The notes under the pieces were generated by a model. That model did no database searches. It was not told where the DNA came from and saw nothing but the letters and a program-made list of their open reading frames with translations. A program made the position numbers and the translations under genes. Below are positions 45,492 to 58,180 of a DNA stretch of 64,000 nucleotides, piece by piece. The first letter of the stretch is position 1, and each line of letters begins with the position of its first letter. This DNA comes from Paragorgia papillata (Eukaryota > Cnidaria > Anthozoa > Scleralcyonacea > Coralliidae). The stretch covers positions 3,297,501 through 3,361,500 of the forward strand of contig JAWNZC010000234.1 in the NCBI GenBank assembly GCA_035771165.1. Reading direction: 5' to 3'.

Positions 45492-47250
45492 CCGTAAATC
45501 ATAGCCACTGTAAAGGGAGAGGGCTGTGAAAGTGGGCGTGACTGAGATTTATGTTATTGTTCGCCAAATTCAAGATCACGTGACGTTGAACCTGCATGAT
45601 TGAGCACTAAAAAGCAAGATTTTACATTAGAGCAGCGAGGCGCGTACCTACAAGTGCTACAACGAAGTTCTTCCGTGATGGTTTCGATATAAATTCCACT
45701 TCATTTGGACATTATATGCATAGATGGTCCCTCATGAAAACTCCCTTTGCAAAGAATATTTAATAAAGTGCAGTAAATTCGAATAAACGATCAATGGTCG
45801 GACCGAACACGGTGAGAGCCGAGGTAAAATAATGATACAATACTGTTTTGCCAACAGTACAACTAAAACTAAAATTCGCTTTTGTCTTAATATGAATGGT
45901 TGTGCTAAATTATATGTCGTAAGTTGAGTTGCCTTCATTGAATATTAAATGCACTAAATGTCTGGTGTATTGCGTTTCATAAACAACGGTGAGGACTGGC
46001 AATTGTCGTATGCGTATCAGTTTATTAGAATAACTAAAGTATTAAGAAACATTGCCATCTGACAACAAAAGTGCAAAACTCCAATTTAATAATGGCACGG
46101 AGATGACAAATGCTTTTCGACTGCGTTGTTCCTTGGTTTTCTTTTATTAATAATTTGTAGACATGCGGCGATTTATGATAATTTCAATTTATTCACACTA
46201 GTTTTAATACTTACAATGAAAAATACAAAGTTTACATAGTGATACATAAATAAATCAGAGTTAAATATAAAACAAAATATTTTATGAAAGAATATACATA
46301 TGTGAGAGTGTAATTAAAGTATAAAGCTTTCGAGTTTAATCACTGCCTTGACATATTAATAAGTTGGGGATCAGCAGAGGATGAAATATTAAGATCGTGT
46401 CGAAGTAAGAAAATAGACATTGTATAATACGAGAATGAAATTCAGATCAACCTTGGTGACTTAGTATTTTTTACATTGAAACAGAAAGGGGTTTTAAATC
46501 ACTGGGAATATTTTTCCAGATTTTTGTAGCTGAGAATCTTATAAATGTTTGTTTACAATAATTAGTTCGGAGGGGAGAAAATAGTTCGCGCTACGGCTAA
46601 TTTGCTCACAATGCATGAGTTAGCGCTTGATACGACTGTGTAATGTTCAAGGGATGATCATTTTAATGTCACGATAAAGTCCATCATGAAACCGAACGCC
46701 GATCATCTACACAACGATGCACCACCATATATATTTGTTTACGTCTTATTTGAGAAATGCGCGACTTAAAAACTCTCACGGTCCTGTTAAAACAATCCGA
46801 TCTTTTTGAGGTGATTTCTTTGTGCACACAATCATATTATTGAATAAACTAATATTTAAAATTAACGCAGAATCAATGTAAAATATAAAATTTGTCATAA
46901 AAATGACGGACTACAGTATACACTATACAGCACTGTCGCTGTCTTAAGTTCGTAGGTCGTCAAAAACCGAATTCCTACCGAATTTTGTTAACGAAATACA
47001 AGGGTACTCCTTTGGACTTGTAAATATCATGTTTCTTGTGGATTTTTAGAAGTCACCATAATCGACATCGTGCCATTTAACGAAGAACAAGGTTATAATC
47101 TAATGTAAGCCATATGAAAGAATACACTGGCCATGCCGGTTCAAGATCACGTGACGCTCAGGCGTGAAATTTTTAACATCAAACCGGAAGTTCTATTGTT
47201 TCAGAGCGGAGTTTCACAGCCCTCTCCCTTTCCAGTGGCTATGCGTAAAG
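45492..47250. mobile_element. 1.76-kb nonautonomous TIR element
   Basis: ATAGCCACTGTAAAGGGAGA then GGGCTGTGAAA (left arm 45492-45531) is inverted at 47211-47250. AAGATCACGTGACG occurs next to both arms in the same orientation. It contains a LINE 3' fragment at 46.2-46.6 kb. No transposase. Confidence 0.6.
46160..46640 (-). pseudogene. 3' end of a non-LTR retrotransposon
   Basis: Minus-strand text NYCKQTFIRFSATKIWKNIP then SDLKPLSVSM resembles the 'xxGxxIWNxIPxxLK' C-terminal signature of jockey/CR1-type LINE polyproteins, followed by stops and an AT-rich 3' UTR ending AATAAATTGAAATT. The catalytic RT is absent. Confidence 0.5.
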
Positions 47251-48300
47251 TCATTTTGCGATTAGAAAATGCTTGTTCGACGACAGCGCTAGCGACGGCA
47301 AAGAGGATGCTTCATGTAAAGAAAATCCTGATCCCACAGCTCTATATCCTACAGCTCTATACTTCGATCGAGGATGTTACTCCCTGCCTTGCGAGACGTT
47401 ATTGATTTATTCAAAATATGGCTTGAAAACGTGCAACGGGCGCTCGTATCTTAAAAGCAGTCGGTATATAATCATACTGGGATGGTTATAAAATGAAGAC
47501 TGGGTAACCAGATCTGTGATCTCGATCACAATATTTCTTCATGGCAGCAAACGTTTTGTAGCGTGATTGAGAAAGTTCTGACAGGCGACAGCGACATAAA
47601 GGTATATTTAAGAAAGCAAACGTATGTTCCAGTCTGTTTAATACATGTAGCGTGTTGTAGACTTGTAGTTTGGTTTATTTATTATGGGGAAAACTTTATT
47701 ATGTCGCTGAAAGAGCTCTCTCCATCACACCACAAAACGTTTGATCTCAGATACCCAGTCTGTAATATATAAAGCCGATAAACAATTTTTAGAATTTATT
47801 TTAGCAACTCCTTGCTGACTGTTCTACACACGACCGGATATTTGAATTGACAATAATAATTATGTAATCGACGTTGTAATTTTTGACCAATCACATTCTA
47901 CGTCTTGAATTCGACCGTAGAATAGGCTGAAAAGCGGGGTTTTACTGCAGGCCCTCTTTCAATCCCCTTTCCCTTTCCCGAGGGCCTGCCACGCAGGTTA
48001 ACACACACGCTGATAGTAGCGTCCGTCTGATCAGAATGTTGATCAGTGCAAACACAATGACGTTAACCCACGCCAATATTGGCATATACACCAAAAATAA
48101 CCCTGATGAATACTTCCACAGGCAAATAGAGACATTATATACATTAAAAACGAGTAAACTTACTCGTTGAAAGGCAAAGGCAACGTTGACCTTCGTGGCT
48201 AAATCGTTTATTTCATTCTTCAAGTTCTCGTTTTTCCTTTCAAAGATGAACCTTCACTGGCGTAGCTTTTTCACGTGGTGCTATTTCAGTGTTGTCCTGC
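47251..48300. other. No gene recognised
   Basis: 47945-48000 has an AGGCCCTC/GAGGGCCTG inverted pair. Several short ORFs have no family traits. Confidence 0.4.
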
Positions 48301-48305
48301 ATGGT

Positions 48306-48347
48306 CCCCCCCCCCCCCCCCCCCCCCTCCCCCCCCCCCCCCCCCCC
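48306..48347. repeat. Poly-C tract, 41 of 42 bases
   Basis: One T interrupts. Similar G/C homopolymers are at 15336-15352, 51734-51751 and 57927-57950. Confidence 0.98.
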
Positions 48348-48650
48348 GTGATGCCCCTGAATGCGAACAGAAAAATTCCAAAATCGAGATCTCGGCAGCT
48401 ATACATAGGTCCGCGGGGATCTGCATTCGAGTTAAAACACAGAGAACACAAGACACAAATCCAAGATTAGTGTACTGCCTCCGTTAGGGAGGCAGCAATC
48501 AAGAATTGGCTTGGCCAGTTTGAAAGTATGACATCAAAATACCCTTCTGCTGCCCAGTGCCCACGTAAACTCAAAATTTAATGACGTTGGTGAAATTTGT
48601 GAACAGACAACCTCGTACCCAGGGCATTTTGCCTCCACACCGGGAGGTCG

Positions 48651-49087
48651 GCGAAAATGGCCCTGGCATCGGCTGGTCGATTCTATAATCTGATTGGCCG
48701 GTTTAAGAACTCGACTAATTCAGATAGAGTATAATTTATTCATGAAAATTTGAATTGTGATAGATCCACTCTGCAAAGTTTACCCAAAGAATGGAAACGA
48801 TTAACGATAGCTTTGGTTAAAGTCAAGAACAACGTTAGATATATGTTTGTTCATGACATTTACATGTATCCTGGATAATCGTGGGAGTATGAAGAATAAC
48901 GCTAGCCAGTTGCTTTTATGATAAAGGTTCACATGAGTGAGTCGGCAGAGCGTTAAATATTTCTCATTTATTATTCATGTATACGTATTATACAAAAACA
49001 AAACACAAAGACAGCATACATTTTATTGCCATAACACCCCAAAATTCTGGGTGTCACGTGACCAGCCGATGCCAGGGCCATTTTCGC
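48651..49087. mobile_element. 437-bp MITE with 28-bp perfect TIRs
   Basis: GCGAAAATGGCCCTGGCATC then GGCTGGTC at 48651-48678, inverted at 49060-49087. Directly to its left is ACAACCTCGTACCCAGGGC, a motif shared with other TIR elements of the window. Confidence 0.8.
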
Positions 49088-49103
49088 AATGAAAATTATT
49101 GCT

Positions 49104-49213
49104 AACTTCCTGTTTTGAATTTGATTGGTTTCTGGTTTTTAAACAACCAATAAGAAACAGGATTATTTGCCAAACACCAATCAAATTCAAAAGGGAATTC
49201 AAAACAGGAAGTT
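49104..49213. mobile_element. ~110-bp palindromic repeat
   Basis: CTTCCTGTTTTGAATTTGAT then TGGT pairs with ACCAATCAAATTCAAAAGGG plus AATTCAAAACAGGAAG, one arm carrying a ~12-bp internal duplication. Confidence 0.7.
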
Positions 49214-49783
49214 GTCAATGAATCTTATGAAATGAATTGTTCAACTTGAGCAATGTATTGCAACAATATTTTAGGAACGCTTCTATTGCCATGACAGTAA
49301 TTAGTGAGTTTACTTGTTTGGTTCTTAAATTTAATTTTATGGAAAACATCCAATCAGACGTGGTGTATAAATTTGCTCGTTATATGTATGTGCATAAAAT
49401 TACAAATTTTGTTATAAACATCCAATCAGACGTACTGATATATAAATTTTCTCGTTCATCACTTTCTGACTGTATTTTCTTATTTTATTTTGAAAATATC
49501 AAGTTTAGTGAGTTGGTAAAGTAAGTCAAACTAGCCTGGTCTAAACAAATAGAATTGCTGAGTAAATACTTCAAAATATTTTTGGAATTTACTTACTGTT
49601 ACATATACCAAACTAGCCAGTAATAATAATAATAATAATGGAAACTTTATTGATTAAATTTAGTTCTTACATATACAATTGTAAATCTCACTTATTAAGG
49701 TAATTTACAACCGGCTACTTGAATCGATGGTACACTATAATATATAACTATAAAAACACATAACAAACTTATACAATACAACA

Positions 49784-50997
49784 TTAAAAAGTTAATAAAT
49801 CTGGGTTTGTCCATTCCTTATTTCGGCAACAGAATATATAATACGTGGTTCTGATGGCAATTGTCGTCATTCGTTTCACACAATAGTTTTGGTGAACTTT
49901 GTCAAAATGAAGATCATTTAGCATTTTTAGAAATATTGAACATTCTTTCGCAAAGACACCAAGAGAGCTAATTGATAAATTTATAAATTTTACGGATATA
50001 AATAATTTCCTTTGTTCTCTAATTAATTCTAAATATTTAGGTTTTTTTCGTTCCACATTCTTTTGAAGATTAGATTCAAAACCAGCAGTTAGTTCAACAA
50101 TGTATAAGCATCCACTAGTTGTTGTCAGGAGCAAGTCTGGACGGTATGAGTCGCCGGTTAATATGGATGGACTTTTGTATCCCGGAAGATCGACATAGAG
50201 ATTTGAACCGCTGACCGTCTTTAGGTTTGACGCAAGAAAGTTCAAAATTGAATCATGTCTCCACGTAAACCTTTCGAGATACGATTGGCAACCTGCTACG
50301 ACGTGGAGTAGAGTTTCTGGTCCTAGACAAAGGGAACAATCCGGTGTTGGTGATATACCCCATCTTGCAAGGTTTTGGCGTGTGGGTAGAGAGTTATTCA
50401 TGTAACGTATCGTAAAATTGAAGATATTCTTAGGTAGTTTAGATTGAGCCGCGCACCATAACTTCGTTAATTGAGAGAAGGAGAACTTTGTAATGTTAGT
50501 GAAAAACGAGCCTTGACGGATTAGATGGTTATGAAGTCTATCCTCGTGCTCAGAGCGAAAATCTTTAAGAACTTGCTTGGTAGAGGTATAGACGTCATAC
50601 TGGATGTTTGAGCTGTTGCTAGTTGACTTCCATAGTTCATTGATCTGTTTGTTGGGAGATGTTTTAAGAGCTGTTCGAAGTACTGTTTGGCATTGGGTGA
50701 ATTTGACTGATGGCGGACAGATACTAAGGCCGAATTTGTTTCGGGTTAAGAAAACGGTACTTAATGTTCCCGATATTGGTATTTCAAGCCACTTCCGAAT
50801 GTAACTGTTCACTACGGAGTCGATATTTTCTGATATCCAAGTTTTGGACAGAGAAGTAACGGTGAAATGCCAAGAGATTTTGGATAAAACAAAACGAGTG
50901 TACAGTAGGATTTTATTTTTTGGATGGAGTGGCTTCGAGTCAATATCAGTCATTAGTTCGTCAATGAGCGTGGTAAGTTCAGATTTATGTTGCTGAT
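49784..50997 (-). CDS. LINE C-terminal half: zinc knuckle and restriction-like endonuclease
   Basis: The LINE part begins QHKSELTTLIDELMTDIDSK just after the inserted element and is open for ~400 residues to the stop at 49784. It contains the CCHC knuckle CSLCLGPETLLHVVAGC (Cx2Cx7Hx4C) and a PD-(D/E)xK-like endonuclease: RHDSILNFLA, then TGDSYRPDLLLTT and CLYIVELTAGFE. These are the nick-making domains of R2/R4-type LINEs. Residues upstream in the same frame (to 51214) come from the inserted element and are not part of the protein. Confidence 0.85.
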
Positions 50998-51808
50998 CAG
51001 GGATGTAGCTACGCTGGGCGGCGCCGGGCGGCACCGCCCGGCACAAACTATAAGCGCCCGGCACTCGAAGTAGTTTTTCCAAAAGCGCCCGGCACATTAT
51101 GCAGTTTCTGTGGAGCAGCATCTTTGTTATGTAATTATGTAATTCATCAGGCTCCGTGATAAGTACGGAACTTTGCCTAAACAGATAAACGTTTGCACGA
51201 TTTTTATTTGGCATTGGTTACAAAAAGGCAGCTGTCACGGAGTACGTCGCAGTCTAGACCGGCGCCGCTGATAAGTTTATAAATAAAATTTGAGTGTGGA
51301 TTCAGAAATAATAAATACAAGATCTGATTAGGTCTTGTAAACAAAGCCTAGACAGTTTTAACTGAACTACTTTAACGACCTTGCTGCTTTGGTACACACG
51401 ACAACTCCACCACACAATGCTGCACATAACGCTTAATTCCTGTTGCTTCCTTACCTAGACATAAACTATATTTATGCCTGAGTAATCTCAAAGGCTTTTG
51501 TTTCTTGTGTTTTTCCGGACAATGACATACATTAAATGACATACATACAATTGTTTGTATATACAGTAAAACAAGAAAACATTTGAAGTATAGTATTAAA
51601 GTTTAGTTGCATTATTGTCTGATTAGTATATCCGTATATTTACAATGCTGACTCTCACTCACAGCGATTCTTAGTTTACCAAGTCTGTCCAAGTCTGTAT
51701 TTATTAGATTTCCGGAAAGTGTTTGAATTTATACCCCCCCCCCCCCCCCCCTAATCGTGTCATTTGATTATTTTACCCGGCACTCATTCTCTGCTGGCTA
51801 CATCCCTG
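50998..51808. mobile_element. 811-bp TIR element inserted in the LINE
   Basis: Ends CAGGGATGTAGC and GCTACATCCCTG are exact inverses. GCTGAT flanks both sides (50992-50997 and 51809-51814) and the LINE reading frame resumes across it. CAGGG ends suggest hAT, but the direct repeat is 6-7 bp where hAT makes 8. The left end has an unusual GC hairpin (GCCGGGCGGCACCGCCCGGC) and CGCCCGGCAC repeats; a poly-C tract (51734-51751) is near the right end. Confidence 0.85.
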
Positions 51809-52405
51809 GCTGATCTGTCATCTTAAAATCAAAATATCTCCCAAGATATCGAAAACATTCTCCAATTTTGGTAGCTGGAATTAGCTGGTTGCCAATAAGG
51901 AGTTTAGGTAGGTATTGGATAGATTTTGTTACAGCTTTTTTAATGCCAAAGGAACTACATTTATCAACCCGGATAATCATGCTGGACCATTGGCACCAAA
52001 TAGCGAAACGGTTCAAAAGATGTTGGTTTTCTTTTTCTTGACTAGTTATTACGGCAGCGTCATCGGCAAACTGAAACCAGTGGATGAGATTTATAAATTG
52101 GAAGGAGAAACCAAATTGACGATACTTCTCATCTTTGATATGTTGAATAAAGGTGTTAAAACACATATTAAATAGAAGAGGACTGAGACAATCGCCTTGC
52201 AATACACCACGGCCAACAGTTATGAACGGAGTACGGAATTCAGGTGTGATTATTGAGGTCTTAAAATCTTTATACAAACTTTCTATAACTAATTTTATGT
52301 GGTCAGGGATATGGTGGTACTCGAGAACGGATTGGATTAGGTTGTGGTGAACTTCGCCAAACGCATTCTTGAGGTCAAGTAGGGTGATGACAACAGAGCG
52401 TTGCT
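51809..52405 (-). CDS. LINE reverse transcriptase segment
   Basis: Minus strand: LLDLKNAFGEVHHNLIQSVL (domain A; usual 'LDLxxAFxxVxHxLI'), then VGRGVLQGDCLSPLLFNMCF (domain B), then HWFQFADDAAVITS (catalytic FADD), ending ECFRYLGRYFDFKMTDQ where the transposon is inserted. Its 5' part is lost at the junction with the second LINE's TAA tail. Confidence 0.9.
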
Positions 52406-52406
52406 T

Positions 52407-52434
<28 letters not shown>

Positions 52435-52437
<3 letters not shown>

Positions 52438-53838
52438 AAACTTTATTGAATTTTTTTTTATATACTTACAACTGCAAATCTCACTGTTAAAGGTAATTTA
52501 CAATTGGCTACTTGATATACTATAATGGTTATATATTACACTACACAATTACATAAATATATGATATAAAAAGTAAGATATTAGAAGTTCATTAAATCTG
52601 GATTCGTCCAATCCTTGTTTCTAGAACAGAAAACGTAGTATGTCGTCCTTATTGCAATATTAATGATTTTCCTAATGATATATTTAACATGAGCCTTGTC
52701 TGAGTTCAAACGATCCAACATTTCTATAAAAACCGAAGATTCTTTTTCAAAAACACCGAGTGCACTGATTGAGATATTTAAGAACTTTACCGACTGGAAT
52801 TTTTTCTTTTGTTCTATGATCATCTCTTTATATTTTGAGTGTTTGCGCTGTATATTTTTCTTAGGTTAGTCTCATATCCGACGGTTAGTTCGAGTACATA
52901 CAGAAAATTGTCTTTGGTCAAAATTAGTAGATCAGGACGATAGTCATCACCAGTAATAATAGAGGGATTAGAGAATGATGGCAAGTCAGCATAAATGGTT
53001 TGAATATATTCTGATGGGAGGTTATTAGCAATAAAATTTAGGATTGAGTCGTGTCTCCAAGTAAATCGATCAAGATAGGAACTGCAGCCAGCAACAACGT
53101 GCAACAAAGATTCAGGTTTAAGGCAGAATGAGCATTCAGAAGACGACGAGAGTCCCCACTTTTGAAGATTTTTACGGGTTGGTAGCGAATTGTTTATGTA
53201 ACGAATGGTGAAGTTGAAAATATTTTTGGGTAGTTTGGATTGACAGGTTGGCCAAATCGAATTTACTTGGGGTAGAGAGAATTTTGAAATGCTGGAGAAG
53301 AATGAACCTTGACATTTTAACTGATTTTCCAATTTTTCTTCTTGAATTTCACGGAATGACTTAATTACTTCTTTTGTCGATGTATATTGATCATATTGAA
53401 TGTTAGTATGGTTAGACGACGATTTCCATAGGTGGGTTATTGATTCATTAGGAGATGATTTCAAAACACTGCGGATGATTGTTTGACACTGTATGAATTT
53501 AGTTGATGGGGGGATGATATTAAGACCAAATTTGTTACTGGTTAGGTAAATGTTGCTAAGTGATCCAGAAATAGGTACCTCAAGCCATTTTCGAATATAT
53601 TGTTTGAAAACTGAATCCAGGTTTTCAGAAATCCAGGTCTTTTGAATTGTTGCTATAGTGAGATGCCATGAGAGTTTTGAAAGAACGTAACGACTGTATA
53701 GGAGAATCTTGTTTTTCGGATGTAACGGCTTCAGATCTATTTCTTTCATGAGGTCAGTCAGTTGGGAGACTAATTTCGATTTATGTTCATTATTTGTCAT
53801 TTCGTAATCAAAGTACCGTCCTAAATAGCAGAATGATT

Positions 53839-53841
<3 letters not shown>
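52435..53841 (-). mobile_element. Second RLE-type LINE copy, 5'-truncated within TAA repeats
   Basis: Minus strand, ~55-60% similar to the neighbouring LINE by eye: KSFCYLGRYFDYEM, KNKILLYSRYVLSK, knuckle CSFCLKPESLLHVVAGC and endonuclease TGDDYRPDLLILT with YVLELTVGYE. A frameshift near 52820-52860 splits off the last 80 residues (FLNISISALGVFEKE ...). It is bounded by (TAA)n on both sides (52406-52434 and 53842-53910), as expected for insertion into a TAA microsatellite. Confidence 0.88.
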
Positions 53842-53909
<68 letters not shown>

Positions 53910-53910
53910 T

Positions 53911-54290
53911 TAATCACTTCCTATGAACCTCAGCATATCGCAATAGCTACTGCCAAGTTTAAAATACATAGTAGTTTGTTAGCCTATACTAAAAAAACTA
54001 TCTCATCATCATTTACAACTTCATGATTTAAAGCAGTAGATCAGACGAATAACAACTTTTTAACCCTATGTCTCCAAATATAGTTAGCCATTATTACATT
54101 TGAAATCGAGCAACAACTAAGCAATAATTTTAAGGTATCTTTCTCAATGTTCAATCTTCTCAAGTCCTTGTAGACGCTGTGACGGATGCAGCCTAACGCA
54201 CCAAAACATAATACCACTAGACTAACATTCCATTCACGAGATCTTAAGAAGTCACATCGTACAGATCGAAACACACGGTTACTTCAACGA
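53911..54290 (-). pseudogene. C-terminal fragment of another retroelement polyprotein
   Basis: SREWNVSLVVLCFGALGCIR followed by KDLRRLNIEKDTLKLL resembles the 'VxxIxxGALGxxxKxxxxxLxxL' tail of RLE-type LINE polyproteins, of a family different from the two neighbours. Stops on both sides, no RT. Joined abruptly at 54290 to the third LINE copy. Confidence 0.45.
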
Positions 54291-54772
<482 letters not shown>

Positions 54773-55595
54773 AGTATTTATTTACACACAAGAAGCATTA
54801 GCTGATGTGGTTGTGTGTTTACATGTATAACTGAAAACTAAATACCTAACTAAAATATAAAATATACTACATCTTATTATAATAATTTTACCAGGCATAA
54901 AATGAAGAATTCTATCAGTTTTAACAGCTCTAAATCATTATTGGTTTGTTGTTTACAAAGTTGCATACTTTTCTTGTCAAGACTTTGGAGCAAAGATTGT
55001 TTTGATGACAAATGTTGCATTTTCTGCCAATTAGTTACATGTAAGTTATGAGTTATGTAAATATTTGTTGCAATGAAATACACATGGATGTGAAGGTGGC
55101 CCTGTTCAAGACACTGTTTACCGTATACTGTCTTTGATTTTTTCTAAATACCCTATAAAATTATTATAGTAGTAATACAGTTGATGTTCTTGGTCATATG
55201 TTTTTGGCCCTTCTCAGGCAAATTTTAACCCCCACCTTCGGCTCAGGCTAAAACGAGCCTGAGTTGGGCCAAAAACATATTTATGCCCTCAAACATCAAC
55301 TCTATTGTTATAATATAATATCCTATTCTACTAAATATCTTACAACTATAGCTAGTCTATAATTACAATTTCCTTATTACATGCTTATACACTGTTGGTG
55401 TTATATGTATAGTGATGCACATTGCATTGTCAATCGAATGATGCTACTTCATAGAACCTGAAGAAATGTAAGGCTGATAAAGCATGTGGACCAGATAAAA
55501 TTGCACCCAAACTATTAAAGTATGCAGGGGACACTTTAATTTTATTAGTTTGCATGTGACTTTATCCTTAGTCATGTATACAGTTCACTAGCTCT
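54773..55595. other. No gene; palindromic repeat at 55180-55301
   Basis: GTTGATGTTCTTGGTCATAT ... GGCCCTTCTCAGGC pairs with GCCTGAGTTGGGCCAAAAAC ... CAAACATCAAC, a ~122-bp hairpin MITE. Nothing else is recognised. Confidence 0.6.
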
Positions 55596-56785
55596 TTAAT
55601 GACCTTTGTTCACGTGACTTACCAAACCACGGGCTAAGTCAAATCTGGCATCACATTGTAAACATATGTATTCCATCCCAGTTGGTTCTGTGGCTTCCAG
55701 TTCATGGATTAACAAATGTCTATCAAATATTTCACTACAAAATGTTCCATTGCAGAAACCACATTTGAAGGTTTTTTCTTTTGTATGAGTTCTTTGGTGT
55801 GATAGTAAGTCACTTGATTGTCTAAATGTCTTGTCACAAACATCACATTTAAAAGGCTTTTCTCCAGTATGTGTTCTTTTATGACATATACTAAGTTACC
55901 TGAATGGAAAAATGTCTTGTCACATATATCACACTTGAATTATTTCTCCTTGGTACACGTATGTGTTCTTTTATGAACTAGTAAGTTACTTGATTGGGAA
56001 AATGTCTTGTGACAGATATCACATTTGAATGGTTTCTCTCCAGTATGTATTCTTTTATGAACTAGTAAGTGACTTGACCTAGAAAACGACTTGTCACAGA
56101 TGTCACATTTGAATGGTTTCTCTCCAGTATGTGTTCTTTTATGAACTACCACGTGACTTGAGTCAGAAAATGTCTTCTCACAGACATCACATTTGAATGG
56201 TTTCTCTCCAGTATGTGTTCTCTTATGAACTAGTAAGTGACTTGAGTTAGAAAATTTCTTGTCACAGATATCACACTTACATGGTTTCTCTCCAGTATGT
56301 GTTCTATTATGAACTAGTAAGTGACCTGACTGAGAAAATGTCTTGTCACAGACATCACATTTGAATGGTTTCTCCCCAGTATGTGTTCTTTTATGAACTA
56401 GTAAGTTTATACTTGAGTCAGAAAATGTCTTGTCACAGACATCACATTTGAATGGTTTCTCTCCAGTATGTGTTCTTTTATGAACTACCAAGTTACTTGC
56501 CTGAGAAAATGTCTTGTCACAGACATCACATTTGAACGGTTTCTCCCCAGTATGTGTTCTTTTATGAACTAGTAAGTTACTTGAGTCAGAAAATGTCTTG
56601 TCACAGATATCACACATAAATGGTTTCTCTTCGGGATGTGTTAACATATGACGTCTTAAACTTGATAAATAACCAAAAGTCTTGTTGCAGACAGAACAGC
56701 TACCGGACTTTTCATTCGTAATAAGATTTCCCTTAGCTTTGTCAGATTTTCCAGTCTTGGTCGAGATCAGTGTCTTGGTAGACAT
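55596..56785 (-). CDS. Nine-finger C2H2 zinc-finger protein with truncated C-terminus
   Basis: Probable nuclear DNA-binding regulator. From the ATG at 56785 (MSTKTLISTKTGKSDKAKGN) nine C2H2 fingers joined by TGEKPFKCD linkers run to TAA at ~55940. Finger 4 has one extra residue ([22 protein letters not shown] spacing x13, not x12). Beyond the stop the same strand still encodes [15 protein letters not shown], then, after a frameshift, [29 protein letters not shown]... and a final LQCDARFDLARGLVSHV ending in TAA at 55596. The ancestral protein therefore had two or three more fingers. Homology upstream gives RLAPSPGLGDKVKRS, but its first codon is GTG at 56836 where two relatives have ATG. Linker and finger uniformity suggests a recently expanded family; a decayed paralogue is at 35.2 kb. 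Confidence 0.85.
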
Positions 56786-57245
56786 CGATCTCTTCACTTT
56801 ATCCCCGAGCCCGGGCGAGGGTGCTAATCTCGACACGCGTGAAGTCCACTTACACGCAAAATTACACGCGAGATGAAAACCTGAAAGTAATTCTGAAAAA
56901 TGTTTATACAGCTAAATCAATTAAAAGGTTGTCCTGGCCAAAGCCAAAAGGTCAAAGCCAAGCGCGAAAATGCTCGTTAATAATCCCCAGAGAGGCAAGT
57001 TTGGTTTATTTGTATGATTTTGGCCTATAAATATAGTAAATGTGTGCTTCGCTATTTAAATAGTAATTCACATCGTACTTTTCACGCTTGGCTTTGACCT
57101 TTTGGCTTTAGCCTTTGGCCAGGACAACCTTAATTGATTTAGCTGTATATATATATTTATATATATATATATATATATGTTATCAAATCCAGAACTTGCG
57201 CAGTTCGGATAGCAGGGTACTGGTAACTCAGTAACCTGTTAAATT
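56786..57245 (-). promoter_or_regulatory. Zinc-finger 5' region, interrupted by a MITE
   Basis: Matches 37255-37420 in inverse: ACAGGTTACTGAGTTACCAG, ATCCGAACTGCGCAAG, GATAACATATA, CAGAATTACTTTCAGG, CATCTCGCGTGTAA and the MSRLAPSP codons. Conservation among copies marks it as the family's shared 5' UTR/promoter segment (inference). Confidence 0.6.
56909..57145. mobile_element. 237-bp mariner-like MITE, TA target
   Basis: TIR CAGCTAAATCAATTAA then AAGGTTGTCCTGGCCAAAGC with full inverse at the right end. TA flanks both sides. It is absent from the homologous 37.3-kb copy, which keeps the empty site, so the insertion postdates the duplication. Confidence 0.88.
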
Positions 57246-57900
57246 TTCAAATTATTTAAATTTACGTCAGCAAATTATAATCATTATAAGTTCGGTTGGA
57301 TTGCGAAATACAGTTTTTCAGCGATCACGATCGTGACGAAAGAAATATTTGCCAGAAGAAATGGTTTCAGCTAAAATGTACATTAACATTACTATGGAAA
57401 AAGACCAAAGAAAGAAGGCTAAGAAGAGATGTGACAGCAATAGAGACAGCAGAGAAGAGGCAACAATAAACATTGACTTAAAACCACTGAAAAAAGCCTA
57501 AAAATTTATACAATAAAGACCGAAAACGATGCCGACCGAAATGTATCTGAAAGAACAAGGATGTGTCCTGAAACTGTTCAAAGCCGTGGTAAAGAATTCT
57601 GCTCTGGTGAATTCTACTTAACTCGAGAGAGAACGATGAAGAAATTTTTAAACAAACATCTTTTTAGATCATGAGGAGAACTGAATGATGCCTTGTCATA
57701 TTTATTTGTCAACAACGAAGAAAGTAAAAAATGTGTTTGTGTTAAAAATGCATAAAAAGCGGGCGAGGGGTTGTTGCGTTTATGTATTTCTAGTTAACTG
57801 TTATTACTGGCTTCCTTGACAGGATTCCTACCTGAGTTTGAACAAAACTTCGACACGAAATAGTCAGAGTTCCAGTACATGAATTTTCCTGCAATCTGAT
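57246..57900. other. No gene; inverted fragment of the dispersed block
   Basis: 57757-57790 is the inverse of the start of the 27.6/36.1-kb block. 57819-57868 (GGATTCCTACCTGAGTTTGA...) repeats 37437-37487 in the same direction. Confidence 0.55.
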
Positions 57901-58180
57901 TCTTAGCCTGCGTAGCAGCGGGGAAGGGGGGGGGGGGGGGGGGGGGGGGGCGAGGAAGAGAAAAATTGGAAAGAGGAGGAGAGGGGAGGGCCTGCAACTA
58001 AATCCATGTATTTGGCCATTTAACGTTCAGATTCTGAACGCTAAATACTGATTGGCTAACAGTAAATTTCCACCGTTTCGTAAACATCCGGTTACCTGGC
58101 CAGCATCCGATTGACTTGCATGTTTCGTGTTGGCGCCACTGTATTACAGTAAGATTACAACACAGCAAATTAAAGACGCC

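Larger units (their letters stand above)
49639..52406 (-). mobile_element. RLE-type LINE (Dong/R4-like), 5'-truncated, interrupted
   Basis: On the minus strand it starts in RT domain A at ~52400, is interrupted at 50998-51808 by a TIR element, and ends at 49639 in (TAA)n (49620-49638). It has the RT, a CCHC knuckle and a restriction-like endonuclease. Its 3' flank, and its partner elements at 52.4-54.8 kb, are TAA repeats, the known target of the Dong element (R4 clade; established knowledge). Clade placement here is inference. Confidence 0.85.

Noticed and set aside
49784..51214. A single 476-residue protein starting MPNKNRAN
   Set aside because: Residues before ~51000 derive from an 811-bp transposon inserted in the LINE; only the downstream part is LINE protein.
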